Shown one piece after another: positions 41,952-51,300 of a stretch of DNA of 64,000 nucleotides (the first letter of the stretch is position 1; the number at the start of each line of letters is the position of its first letter). The stretch is taken from contig NZ_MYFO02000004.1 of NCBI RefSeq assembly GCF_004514475.2, positions 124,001-188,000 on the forward strand, given 5' to 3'. The notes under the pieces were generated by a model. It searched no databases, was not told the origin of the DNA, and was given only the letters and a program-made list of their open reading frames with translations. The DNA comes from Paenibacillus athensensis (lineage in GTDB: Bacteria > Bacillota > Bacilli > Paenibacillales > NBRC-103111). The translations under genes were made by a program, and so were the position numbers.

Positions 41952-43460
41952 ATGCTGCGTATTGTCATTACGGACGATGAGGAACGGATTCGGCAAGGAT
42001 TGGCCAAAATGATTACGTCAGCCGGCGAGGACTACCGGATCGTCGGGCTGTTCGCGAGCGGACCGGAGCTGCTCGAACGGCTGGACGAGCTGGAATTTGA
42101 TCTGCTGATTACCGATATCAAGATGCCGGCCATGAACGGCATCCGGCTGGTCGAGCTGCTGCATGAGCGGAGACCGGAGCTGCGGGCGGCGATTGTGAGC
42201 GGGTTCAGCGATTTTGAATATGCGCGGCAGGCGATCCGGCTGGGGGCCGTCGATTATTTGATCAAGCCGATCGACAAGGAGGAGTTGTACCGGCTGCTCG
42301 CCAAGCTGCGACTGGAGCTGGCCGACGCGCGCCGGCGCGACCGCGACCGGCTGCGCGAAGCGCTGCGCGCCGCGCTGGCGCAAGGCGCGGAAGGCCCGGC
42401 GCGCCAGCGTCTGGCGGCGCTGCTGCCTGCACAGCCGCTGAGCTACGGCTGCGCGGTCATCCGCTCCGAGGCGCCGCTGGCGGCGCTGCCGGAGCTGGAC
42501 CTGGCGGCGTTCCAGGCGGACTTCCTGGAACTGGCCGCCCTCACGACGCATGAGCTGTGCGTCGTGTACGGGCTGGAGGCGCGGCATCCGCAGGAGCGCC
42601 TCGTGCCGCTCGGCCGGCTGCTGGCCGAGCGGGTCATGGACGCGCTGCCCGGCACGCTGGCCGCAGGCATTGCCGTCGGCGCCACGGGCGCCGACGATTG
42701 GCCGGCCTGCTGCCGCGAAGCGCAGCGCGCCAGCCGCCGGGCGCTGTACAGCCCGGCGCGCACGGACATCGCCGTCGCAGCGGAGACGGCGGAGAAGTCG
42801 ATGCTCGCGGACGTACACGCGCGCATCGACAAGGAGCTGCGCCAGGAAGCGCAGGTGCTGGACGCGACCAAGCTGCTCGGCAGCTTGCGCGAGCTGTTCC
42901 GCGACCTGGCGTTGCTGCAGCCGGAGCTGGACGATATCGCAGCCTGCTGCGATAAAATCGTCTACATGCTGCAGCGCGAAATCGCCGAGTTTCCCGCTGC
43001 GCTGGCGCGCCGTTACGACGAAGGCGACTGGCTGGCCGAGCTGAAGCTGGGCCTGCGGCTGCGCACGATCGAGGCCCGCTTTGCTTCGATGATTCAGGAG
43101 CTGCTGGCCGACGTGCGCGAGGAGCGCGAACGCAGCGGCAGCCGTGTGATCGAGAAGGTCAAGCGGATGATCGAAGAGGAGTACAATCGCGATATCGAGC
43201 TGGGACGGCTAGCCGAGCGCGTCTTCCTGACGCCCAGCTATTTGAGCAAGCTGTTCAAGTCGGAAACCGGCGAAACGTTGACCGACTATTTGATCGGCAT
43301 CCGCATGAGTCGGGCCAAGCAGCTGCTCAAGGAGCACGCGGAAATGAAGACGTATGAGGTCGGCGAGCGGGTCGGTTATAGCGACCCGGCTTACTTTAAC
43401 AAAATTTTCAAAAAGATGGTTGGCGTAACGCCCAAGGAGTTCAAGGATCAGGCGCGGTAG
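41952..43460 (+). CDS. AraC-type response regulator (YesN-like)
   Basis: The 502-residue protein has an N-terminal receiver with D8-D9 and phosphoacceptor D55 (LLITDIKMPAMNG) and K107 in YLIKPID. A long, very GC-rich middle region (about 120-390) is full of Ala, Arg and Leu. The C-terminal AraC HTH reads IELGRLAERVFLTPSYLSKLFKSETGETL and GERVGYSDPAYFNKIFKKMVGVTPKEF. It is the cognate partner of the upstream kinase and likely activates the transport and mannanase genes. A strong terminator follows. Confidence 0.94.
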   Translation: MLRIVITDDEERIRQGLAKMITSAGEDYRIVGLFASGPELLERLDELEFDLLITDIKMPAMNGIRLVELLHERRPELRAAIVSGFSDFEYARQAIRLGAVDYLIKPIDKEELYRLLAKLRLELADARRRDRDRLREALRAALAQGAEGPARQRLAALLPAQPLSYGCAVIRSEAPLAALPELDLAAFQADFLELAALTTHELCVVYGLEARHPQERLVPLGRLLAERVMDALPGTLAAGIAVGATGADDWPACCREAQRASRRALYSPARTDIAVAAETAEKSMLADVHARIDKELRQEAQVLDATKLLGSLRELFRDLALLQPELDDIAACCDKIVYMLQREIAEFPAALARRYDEGDWLAELKLGLRLRTIEARFASMIQELLADVREERERSGSRVIEKVKRMIEEEYNRDIELGRLAERVFLTPSYLSKLFKSETGETLTDYLIGIRMSRAKQLLKEHAEMKTYEVGERVGYSDPAYFNKIFKKMVGVTPKEFKDQAR

Positions 43461-43501
43461 CTGCAAGCAGCGGTCCGCGCGTTTCACCCGACAGTCGCGG
43501 C

Positions 43502-43553
43502 GCGGGCTGCGGGCAGGCTTTTGTGGCCTGCTTGCAGCCGCGTTTTTGTTTTT
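43502..43553 (+). terminator. Terminator after the response regulator gene
   Basis: GCGGGCTGCGGGCAGGC and GCCTGCTTGCAGCCGC form a long stem around TTTTGTG, followed by TTTTTGTTTTT. It separates regulators from the transport operon. Confidence 0.9.
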
Positions 43554-43618
43554 CCAAGGAGTACAAATGAAGACAAGAAAACGAAACCCACGACATTCAA
43601 TTGACGATCGCTGCTCGC

Positions 43619-43643
43619 TATAATGGGGGTGTAAGCGATATCA
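43619..43643 (+). promoter_or_regulatory. Promoter and operator of the sugar transport operon
   Basis: TATAAT (43619-43624), with TTCAAT 17 bp upstream, is followed by TGTAAGCGATATCA (43630-43643). This matches the cre consensus TGWAARCGYTWNCW at 13 of 14 positions and nearly repeats the site at 46894. At this position a bound CcpA or LacI-type repressor would block initiation. Confidence 0.6.
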
Positions 43644-43666
43644 CGGTGACGATATCGGAGGACAAG

Positions 43667-45025
43667 ATGAGGATAAGAACAGTCACAATGATCGTATTGC
43701 TGGCAGGGTTGGTCGGCTTGACAGGTTGCAGCGGAGGGAGCACGCTGACGCCGCCCGGAAAGGCGGACGCAGCCACTTCTGCGGCGGGGCGCGGCGGGCC
43801 GAAGGAAGGCGTCACGGGGCAAGGCGCTGGACAGGCGGAGGATGAGGTGCGCGGTACGGTCCGGTTCGTGACGAATCGGGTCGATCTGGTCAACGACGGC
43901 ACCTACGACAAGTACGAAGCGGCGTTCAAGATGCGCTACCCCGCCGTAAACGATGTTGTTTTCGAGCCGATTGCCAATTATGAGAGCGATATCCGCATTC
44001 GGCTGACGACGGGCGAGGCCCAGGACGTGCTGCTGATTCCCGGCAATATCGCCCAAAGCAATCTCGGCGATTTTTTTGAGCCGCTGAATGATTTGGCCGG
44101 TGAGCTGGGGGACTTGTATTTCAAGGACATTCGGGCTTATCAGGGCAATACGTACGGTATCGTGTCCGGCGTATCGACGGAGGGCGTCGTGTACAACAAG
44201 CATGCGTTTGCCAAAGCGGGCATCGATGAAGTGCCGCAAACGCTGGATGCGTTTTATGAAGCCTGCCGCAAGCTAAAGGCGGCGGGTATGATCCCGATGT
44301 ATATCAACTACGGAGCGCAGTGGCCGATGAAGCAATGGGGCGAAGGGCTTGCGTCGTACATGTCCGGCAGCCCTGACTATTTGAACAATATGTCCGGCAC
44401 CGATACGCCGTTTCGCATCGACAACGCGTTCGGGCAAGCGCTGGGCATTGTGCGCACGCTGATCCAGCGTGGCTATGTGGAAAAGGATCTGTCCTCCAAT
44501 CTCTGGGAGGCGTCCAAGCTGGAGGTCGCTTCCGGGCAAGCGGGCATGTATTTTCTCGGCAACTGGATCATTCCCCAATTGGTCAGCGCCGGCGCGTTTT
44601 CCGGGGACATTGGCTATTTCCCGATGCCCTACGACAATTCCGGCCGTTACTACGCTCCGCTTAACGCGGACTGGTTTTACGCCATCAGTAAAAGCAGTCC
44701 CAACAAAGCAGCGGCCAAGGCGTGGATTCGCTTTATGGTCGAGGACTCCGGCTTCGCCGAATCGGCCGGCTTTATCCCGCCGCAAAAAAACAGACAGCCG
44801 ACGCTGCCGCAGCTCGACGAATTCAAATCGTATCATCCGACTTTTGTGGAGACGGTGGCAACATCCGGCGAGTGGAATGCCATCGGCAATAAAGCAAAGA
44901 TCGATTTCTGGAGCGGCGGCTATATTCAAAAGCTCGTAGCCGCTCCCGACCTGAAGGCGGCGTTCGATGAGCTGAATGCGCGCTGGGCGGCAGCCCGCCG
45001 TCAGGTGCAGCAGCAAACGCCTTGA
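43667..45025 (+). CDS. Extracellular sugar-binding lipoprotein (family 1), paralogue A
   Basis: The 452-residue protein has a lipoprotein signal ending GLTGC (Cys about residue 20) and a Gly/Ala-rich linker, then a family 1 solute-binding fold (VRFVTNRVDLVNDGTYDKYEAAFK..., YGIVSGVSTEGVVYNKHAFAKAGI, INYGAQWPMKQWGEG). It is a close paralogue of the protein encoded at 46967. ATG 43667 is placed by GGAGG. It likely delivers manno-oligosaccharides to the two permeases that follow. Confidence 0.9.
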   Translation: MRIRTVTMIVLLAGLVGLTGCSGGSTLTPPGKADAATSAAGRGGPKEGVTGQGAGQAEDEVRGTVRFVTNRVDLVNDGTYDKYEAAFKMRYPAVNDVVFEPIANYESDIRIRLTTGEAQDVLLIPGNIAQSNLGDFFEPLNDLAGELGDLYFKDIRAYQGNTYGIVSGVSTEGVVYNKHAFAKAGIDEVPQTLDAFYEACRKLKAAGMIPMYINYGAQWPMKQWGEGLASYMSGSPDYLNNMSGTDTPFRIDNAFGQALGIVRTLIQRGYVEKDLSSNLWEASKLEVASGQAGMYFLGNWIIPQLVSAGAFSGDIGYFPMPYDNSGRYYAPLNADWFYAISKSSPNKAAAKAWIRFMVEDSGFAESAGFIPPQKNRQPTLPQLDEFKSYHPTFVETVATSGEWNAIGNKAKIDFWSGGYIQKLVAAPDLKAAFDELNARWAAARRQVQQQTP

Positions 45026-45098
45026 CGCGCGGCGGCGAAGCAGGCAGCTCTGTGCTTGCCGCTGGTCGCTACTCAAAGGAAAAGGAAGAAGGGATGAC

Positions 45099-45977
45099 AT
45101 GTTTAATCTTAGCTACAAGACGCAGCGCAAGTTCATTCTGATCACATTTTTGGCGGTTCCGCTCGCCTTGCTGTTGACCTTTTCGTATTTCCCGGCGCTG
45201 AATCTGGTGTATTACAGCTTCCTGGACTGGGACGGCTTGACGGAAAAACGCTTTATCGGCCTGGCCAACTACGTCGAGCTGTTCTCCAAAGCCGAATATT
45301 TCGCCGTACTAAAAAACAACCTGTATTACTTCGTCGGAGGTCTGCTGCAAACAGCAGCCGCGCTGTATCTCGCCGTCGTGCTGAATGGCCGGCTCCGCGG
45401 ACGGAACGGCTTCCGCGTCGTGCTTTTTTTGCCGTACATCATGCATAGCGTCGCGATCGTCTTCATGTTCCAGGCGTTGTTTAATAACCAGTACGGCACC
45501 TTAAACGCCTTTCTCGATTTGATCGGACTGGATTCCCTGCAGCATAACTGGCTGGGCGATCCCAAGACGGTGAACTATGCGCTGGCGTTTATCTCAATGT
45601 GGAAATACCTCGGGCTGAGCGTCGTGATTTTTCTAGGCGCCCTGCAGTCGATTCCCGGCGATTTGTATGAAGCCGCGCGGATTGACGGAGCTTCGCCGAG
45701 CCAGCAGTTCTGGTTCGTTACGCTCCCGAACATCCGCCGCGTGCTGGAGCTGCTGCTGCTGCTCAGCTTGACCGGCGCTTTGGAAGCTTTTGAAATCCCT
45801 TACATTATGATGCTGGGAGCGAACGGCACGCAGACGTTTATTATCGAAACGATTGACGTGGCTTTCAAATTCAAGCAGGTCGGGCTCGGCTCGGCGTTGG
45901 CCGTCGTACTGCTGGCGATCGTGCTGGTGTTTATCGCCGTTCAAAGATTGATTTTCAAAGGAGGAGACGACAAGTGA
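45099..45977 (+). CDS. Sugar ABC transporter permease (MalF-like)
   Basis: The 292-residue permease has six helices. The start is set at ATG 45099 behind GGAAGAAGG. The EAA motif is IPGDLYEAARIDGASPSQQFWFVTLPNIRRV, and the N-terminus TFSYFPALNLVYYSFLDWDG is typical of the MalF/LacF group. It forms the channel with the next gene product, whose start overlaps its stop by four bases. No ATPase gene is present, so a shared MsmX-type ATPase encoded elsewhere is expected. Confidence 0.93.
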   Translation: MFNLSYKTQRKFILITFLAVPLALLLTFSYFPALNLVYYSFLDWDGLTEKRFIGLANYVELFSKAEYFAVLKNNLYYFVGGLLQTAAALYLAVVLNGRLRGRNGFRVVLFLPYIMHSVAIVFMFQALFNNQYGTLNAFLDLIGLDSLQHNWLGDPKTVNYALAFISMWKYLGLSVVIFLGALQSIPGDLYEAARIDGASPSQQFWFVTLPNIRRVLELLLLLSLTGALEAFEIPYIMMLGANGTQTFIIETIDVAFKFKQVGLGSALAVVLLAIVLVFIAVQRLIFKGGDDK

Positions 45978-46807
45978 GAGAGGAATCGACCCGCAGCTTG
46001 ATACTCAAATACGCCATCCTGCTTGTAGCGGCCTTCGTGATTTTGTTTCCGCCCTACACGGTGTTTATTACCGCGTTCAAGACGAAAGCGGAGTTTCTGC
46101 AAAGCCGGTTTGCGCTGCCGCAGGACTGGCTGCACCTGGATAATTTTAATTACATTTTCACCCGTACCAAGCTGCTGAGCACGGCGCTGCCGAACACCTT
46201 GTACATCATTGTCATTGCAGTCGCCGGCAATATTTTGCTCGGTACGATGACCGCGTACGCGCTGGGCCGCTTCGATTTCAAGCTGCGGAAGGTTATTTTG
46301 GGCATGTATTTGCTCGCTTCAGTCATTCCGCTGGTCACAACGCAGGTCGCAACCTTTTCCGTGATCAAGAGCTTGCATCTGTTCAACAACATTCATGCGC
46401 CAATTCTGCTCTATCTGGGAGCGGACGTCGTCTCGATCATTATTTATTTACAGTTCATCCGCAGCATCCCGTACACGCTGGATGAAAGCGCCATGATGGA
46501 GGGGGCATCGCTGTTCCGCATTTATTGGAACATCATTTTCCCGCTGCTGATGCCGGCTACTGTAACCGTGATGATTTTGCGCATCATCTACATTTACAAC
46601 GACTTTTATATTCCGTTTCTTTACATGCCCAAGACGAGCCTGCAGGTCATTTCGACCTCGATTTTCGGCTTTGTCGGACCGAATGCAGCCAATTGGAACT
46701 ATATCGCGGCGATGATCATTGTCATCTTCATTCCAGCGATCGTGCTGTTTCTGTTTTTGCAAAAATTCATTTATGCCGGCGTGACGCACGGTGCGGTGAA
46801 AGAATAA
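45974..46807 (+). CDS. Sugar ABC transporter permease (MalG-like)
   Basis: The 277-residue permease with six helices is the partner of the preceding one. GTG 45974 follows AAAGGAGGAG and overlaps the upstream stop. The EAA loop is IPYTLDESAMMEGASLFRIYWNIIFPLLMPA, and FPPYTVFITAFKTKAEF near the N-terminus is typical of MalG-type proteins. It imports oligosaccharides together with the flanking binding proteins. Confidence 0.93.
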   Translation: MREESTRSLILKYAILLVAAFVILFPPYTVFITAFKTKAEFLQSRFALPQDWLHLDNFNYIFTRTKLLSTALPNTLYIIVIAVAGNILLGTMTAYALGRFDFKLRKVILGMYLLASVIPLVTTQVATFSVIKSLHLFNNIHAPILLYLGADVVSIIIYLQFIRSIPYTLDESAMMEGASLFRIYWNIIFPLLMPATVTVMILRIIYIYNDFYIPFLYMPKTSLQVISTSIFGFVGPNAANWNYIAAMIIVIFIPAIVLFLFLQKFIYAGVTHGAVKE

Positions 46808-46880
46808 AAATTAGTTTTTGTTATCATAAAATAAGACAATAAATAAAAACAAAGTCCAATGTTTTTTGTGGGCGAACCCG

Positions 46881-46907
46881 TATAATTAGGTGGTGTAAGC
46901 GGTAACA
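46881..46907 (+). promoter_or_regulatory. Second promoter and operator, before binding protein B
   Basis: TATAAT (46881-46886) is followed by TGTAAGCGGTAACA (46894-46907), which matches the cre consensus at 13 of 14 positions. It shares the TGTAAGCG start and almost the same distance from the -10 with the site at 43630. The -35 region is T-rich and weak. Confidence 0.6.
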
Positions 46908-46966
46908 AATTGCTGAACAAGATCAGCAGCCGCTTAACATAAAAACGTGTAGGGGGAGCATCACTC

Positions 46967-48286
46967 ATGAAAAAAGTGTTTACAACCTTGCTTGCGGTAA
47001 CATTGACATCTTCATTGCTTGCAGCATGCGGAAGCAAGACGGAATCGACAGACTCGTCCCAGCCGGCAGCAACCCAGGCGCCCGTCGCAACGGAAGCTTC
47101 GAAAGGAACCAATGACAACGTCAAGGGTAAAATTACGTTTGTCACGAACCGTACCGACCTGATTAACGACGGCACGTTCGATAAGTACAAGGAAGCGTTC
47201 AAAAAGAAATATCCCGGCGTTACCGACGTTGAATTCGAAGGCATCACCAACTATGAAACCGACGTGCGTGTCCGCTTGTCCTCCGGCGAAGCCGGCGACG
47301 TGCTGATGATTCCAAGCAATATCGCGCAAGCCGACCTCGGCAATTTCTTCGAACCGGTCAATGACATCGCCGACAAGCTGGGCGATCTGTACTTCAAGGA
47401 CTACAAAGCTAACGCGGGTCAAATTTACGGTATCGTCTCCGGCGTATCGACCGAAGGACTCGTGTACAACAAGCAGGCGTTTGCCAAAGCGGGCATTACG
47501 TCGCCGCCCAAAACGCTCGACGAGCTGTACGCAGACGCCGAGAAGCTGAAAGGCGCAGGGATTACACCAATCTACATCAACTATGGCGCGCAATGGCCGC
47601 TGAAGCAGTGGGGCGAAGTACTGGCGCCATTCATGAGCGGCAACGCCAAATATCTCGACACGATGCTGGAAACCGACGAGCCGTTCAAGGTCGACAACGA
47701 GTTCGGCAAAGGCTTTACCATTGCCAGAACGATGATTGAGAAGGGCTATGTCGAGAAGGATCTGAACTCCAACGTCTGGGAAGCATCCAAAGGCGAAATC
47801 GCCAGCGGCAAAGCCGGCATGTACTTCCTGGGCAACTGGGTCATCAATCAAATCATCGGCGCAGGCGCCAAGCCGGAAGATGTCGGTTTCGTACCGTTCC
47901 CTTACGACAACAGCGGCAAGCTGAACGCTCCGTTGAACCCGGATTACTTCTACGGTGTCAGCAAAACGAGCAAAAACAAAGAGGTCGCTAAAGCGTGGGT
48001 TCAATTCATGGTCGAAGAATCGGGCTTTGTTGAATTGTCGGGCTTCATCCCGCCGCAAAAAGCGAAGCAGCCGGCTTTGGCTCAGCTGAAGGAATTCACC
48101 GAAGCGAAGCCAAACCTGATCGAAAGCGTTCCGACATCCTCGCGCTGGAATGAAGTGGGCAACCAAGCGAAAATCGACTTCTTCGGCGGCGGCTACATCC
48201 AGAAAGTGCTCGTGGCCAAAGACTTCCAAGCGTCGCTTGACGAGCTGAACAAAAGCTGGAAAGATGCCAGAGCGAAAGTGAAATAA
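46967..48286 (+). CDS. Extracellular sugar-binding lipoprotein (family 1), paralogue B
   Basis: The 439-residue lipoprotein (lipobox LLAAC, Cys about residue 21) aligns with paralogue A along its whole length: FVTNRTDLINDGTFDKYKEAFKKKYP, YGIVSGVSTEGLVYNKQAFAKAGI, INYGAQWPLKQWGE and SGFIPPQKAKQPAL. The start follows GTAGGGGG. It has its own promoter and operator and a terminator, so it may be the abundant or ligand-specific binding protein of the system. Codon use looks more biased to highly expressed codons than in paralogue A. Confidence 0.93.
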   Translation: MKKVFTTLLAVTLTSSLLAACGSKTESTDSSQPAATQAPVATEASKGTNDNVKGKITFVTNRTDLINDGTFDKYKEAFKKKYPGVTDVEFEGITNYETDVRVRLSSGEAGDVLMIPSNIAQADLGNFFEPVNDIADKLGDLYFKDYKANAGQIYGIVSGVSTEGLVYNKQAFAKAGITSPPKTLDELYADAEKLKGAGITPIYINYGAQWPLKQWGEVLAPFMSGNAKYLDTMLETDEPFKVDNEFGKGFTIARTMIEKGYVEKDLNSNVWEASKGEIASGKAGMYFLGNWVINQIIGAGAKPEDVGFVPFPYDNSGKLNAPLNPDYFYGVSKTSKNKEVAKAWVQFMVEESGFVELSGFIPPQKAKQPALAQLKEFTEAKPNLIESVPTSSRWNEVGNQAKIDFFGGGYIQKVLVAKDFQASLDELNKSWKDARAKVK

Positions 48287-48320
48287 TCGTCCTTGCGACG
48301 AGCGGGCAAGACCAATTGCA

Positions 48321-48358
48321 AAGACAGATTATCGGATTACAGGTAATCTGTCTTTTTT
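48321..48358 (+). terminator. Terminator/attenuator before the mannanase gene
   Basis: AGACAGATTA and TAATCTGTCT form a perfect ten-pair stem followed by TTTTTT. It lies 34 bases before the mannanase start. No separate promoter is visible between, so read-through probably sets mannanase expression. Confidence 0.85.
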
Positions 48359-48392
48359 GTACCAATATGGACCACGATCGGGAGGATGGAAG

Positions 48393-51300
48393 ATGAAAAA
48401 AGGATCATGGCGTTCCGCAGCGGCGCGCTGGACGAGCGTATTGATGATTGCCGGGTTGCTGCCTGTACAAGCAACGCCGTTCAGCGTTTCGGCCGCAGCG
48501 GCAAGCGATCTGGTATTCGATTTCGAGGACGGCACGGCAATGGGCTGGGGCGCAGCGTGGAACGGCTCGGCGGGCGCAGTAAGTGCCAGCAGCGATGTGT
48601 CCGTCACGGATAATGCGTATGCGCTGGCTGTACCGGCTACATTCAGCAACGCCAATAACTGGGACAAGCTGGATATCGGCGTCTATCTGGACGAAGCGCA
48701 CAATGCCGTGGATCTGGCGCTGTACAGCAGTCTGGATTTTGATCTCATGGTCCCGGTGGACGCCTTCAGCGGCACATTGGGCGTCAAGGCGGCGATGAAC
48801 GATCCGGATTGGGCTGATATCGATGCCGCTTACGGACTCGACCCGGCAACGGCCGAACACACAACGATAGGCAGCACGGAATATGCGGTGTTTCATCGCA
48901 GCGTAAACTTCGACAATGTGGCCAATAAAGCGACGCGCAAGCAGCTGGTACTGGAAATTGCCGGACAAAATGCAGATTTTGCAGGTATGTTATATCTGGA
49001 TAATGTCAAGCTGATCAGCAGCGGCGTTGACGGCGGGGAGCCGACGCCGACACCGCCTCCGCCGACGAAGGAGGCCCCGGCGACCGATTATGTGAAGCCG
49101 CAGGCCGGACAGGATTATACGTATTCGTTCGATACGAATAACAACGGCTGGTTTGACGATTGGGGCGGCGCGTTCAAAACGAACTTCCCGATCGTTTACA
49201 GCACCGATTTGGCTCAGCCGGGCAATCCGGGGGCGCTGCGTCTGAACGTCAATTATGACGGCTCCGGCTGGAATGAAGCGAACGCCAGCGTCTGGATGAG
49301 CGGTGCGGAAAATCAGAAATTCGATTTGACCGCTTACGAAAAAATCGCATTTGACATCTACATCCCGCTGTCGGCGCGCACGGCTTCGCCGAACGGCATT
49401 TTCAAAATGCGTCCGTTCCTCAACGCGAATTTTTACGGGTTTCACGATGTATACGATTATAAGCTGAGCGATTTGCCGGTGGTGACAATCAACGGCGTCT
49501 CGTACATGAAGCTGCACGCGGAGGAGCCGCTGGGCTCGCTGCCGCGGATGGACAGCGGCAAGCTGGGCATTACGTTCGCAGCCAACGGCATCGTGCATAA
49601 CGGTCCGATTTATCTGGACGATGTGAAGCTGGAAACATACAAGGCGTTCAAGGGCTTCCTGTCTGCGCCCAAGCAGGCCGATATCGTGTCCGGCAGTGTG
49701 GCGCTGAGCGCCGATGTGATGGTGCCGCCAACGGCGTCGGTCGCATCCGTGAAGGTTGTGACGCCAAGCGGCGAGGTGCCGCTGACGTTGCAGGACGGCC
49801 ACTATGTCGGCCAATGGGACAGCACGCAGGTTGACGACGGTTTTTACACGTTAAGCCTGCAGGTTGTCGGCAGTGACAATGAAACCAGTCATCAGGACAT
49901 CGAGGTCCAGGTGAAAAATAGCGATACGGCCGTTTCCTGGACGGCGCCGACAGCCGGCAGCGCGCTGAGCGGTTCGTATGCGCTGAGTCTGAATATTACC
50001 TCCTCTGCGGGCGTGCAAACGGCCACGGTGGAATTGAACGGCACGCAGTTCCCGCTTGTGAATGCAGGAGGTCAGACGTATACGGCCCAGATAGATACGA
50101 CCTTATTCGCTGATGGCGTATACACGCTGGTTGCCGATGTGACGGACGGCAATGGACAGACGACCACTGATTTTATCGATGCGGTTATTCAGAACGGCGC
50201 AGGCGTCAGCGGCTTTGTTACGCGCGACGGCGCGCAATTCAAGCTCGGCGGGGAGCCATACTATTTTGTCGGCTATAATACGTACAATCTTCCGTTCTTT
50301 TATCCGTCTGCTTCGGGCATGAATCAGAAAATCGTTACGTTTACGACCGACGGGCGCAGGCTGGAGAAAATCATTCCGGCCGGCACCAACTACAGCTTCG
50401 AGCAGCTGGTTGACCTCAACTTGACGGAAGCGCGCAAGCTGGGCATGACGGTTGTGCGCACATGGTTGTTCAATACCGACCTGACGAACGATCATTCCTA
50501 TTACGTGGGCGACTACGCGCATTTCCGCGAGGAGCAGTTCGCGCGCTTCGACTATATTCTGGACAGCGCGAAGCGCCACGGCGTACGCGTGATGCCGACC
50601 TTGTCCAACTACTGGACCGACTACGGCGGCATCAAGGCGTATGCGACGGCGAACAATCTGCAATGGCTGGAGTTTTATACCAACCCGCAGCTCAAGCAGC
50701 TGTTCAAGGATTACATCCAGTATGCAACGAACCGTACGAATACGCTGACGCAGGTTGCCTACAAGGACGATCCGACGATTATCGCTTGGGATTTGATGAA
50801 CGAGCCGCGGATGGATGCGAGCAGCGATACGTCGGCCGACCGTTCCCTGTTTGATCCAACAGGCGACAAACTGGGCGCATGGCTGGAGGAAATGGCCGCT
50901 TACACCAAATCGGTCGATGGCCACCATCTTGTGGCGGCCGGCGCTGAAGGTCATGGCTACGAAGGGTTCGGAAGCCGTACCGAGGGCTATGGCGACGACC
51001 CGATCCGCGTGCAAAATCAGCCGTCTCTGGATTTCATCTCGTATCACCCGTATCCGAATGAGCCTTGGGCCGATTTCTCGTATTTCAAGGCCGACAGCTT
51101 TGTCACGCAATTCGCCGCGGACAGCTTGCAAAGCGGCAAGCCGGTGCTGCTCCAGGAATGGGGCCTGCGCGCCACCGAGCCGATTACGAACGTGTCGGGC
51201 GTGCATGTGCAGCCGGATGATCCGACCTATGCTGCGGTGAAAAATGTCTGGTTCAAAACGCTGCTGGGCGATTTCCGCCGGGCCGGAGGCAGCGGCAGTA

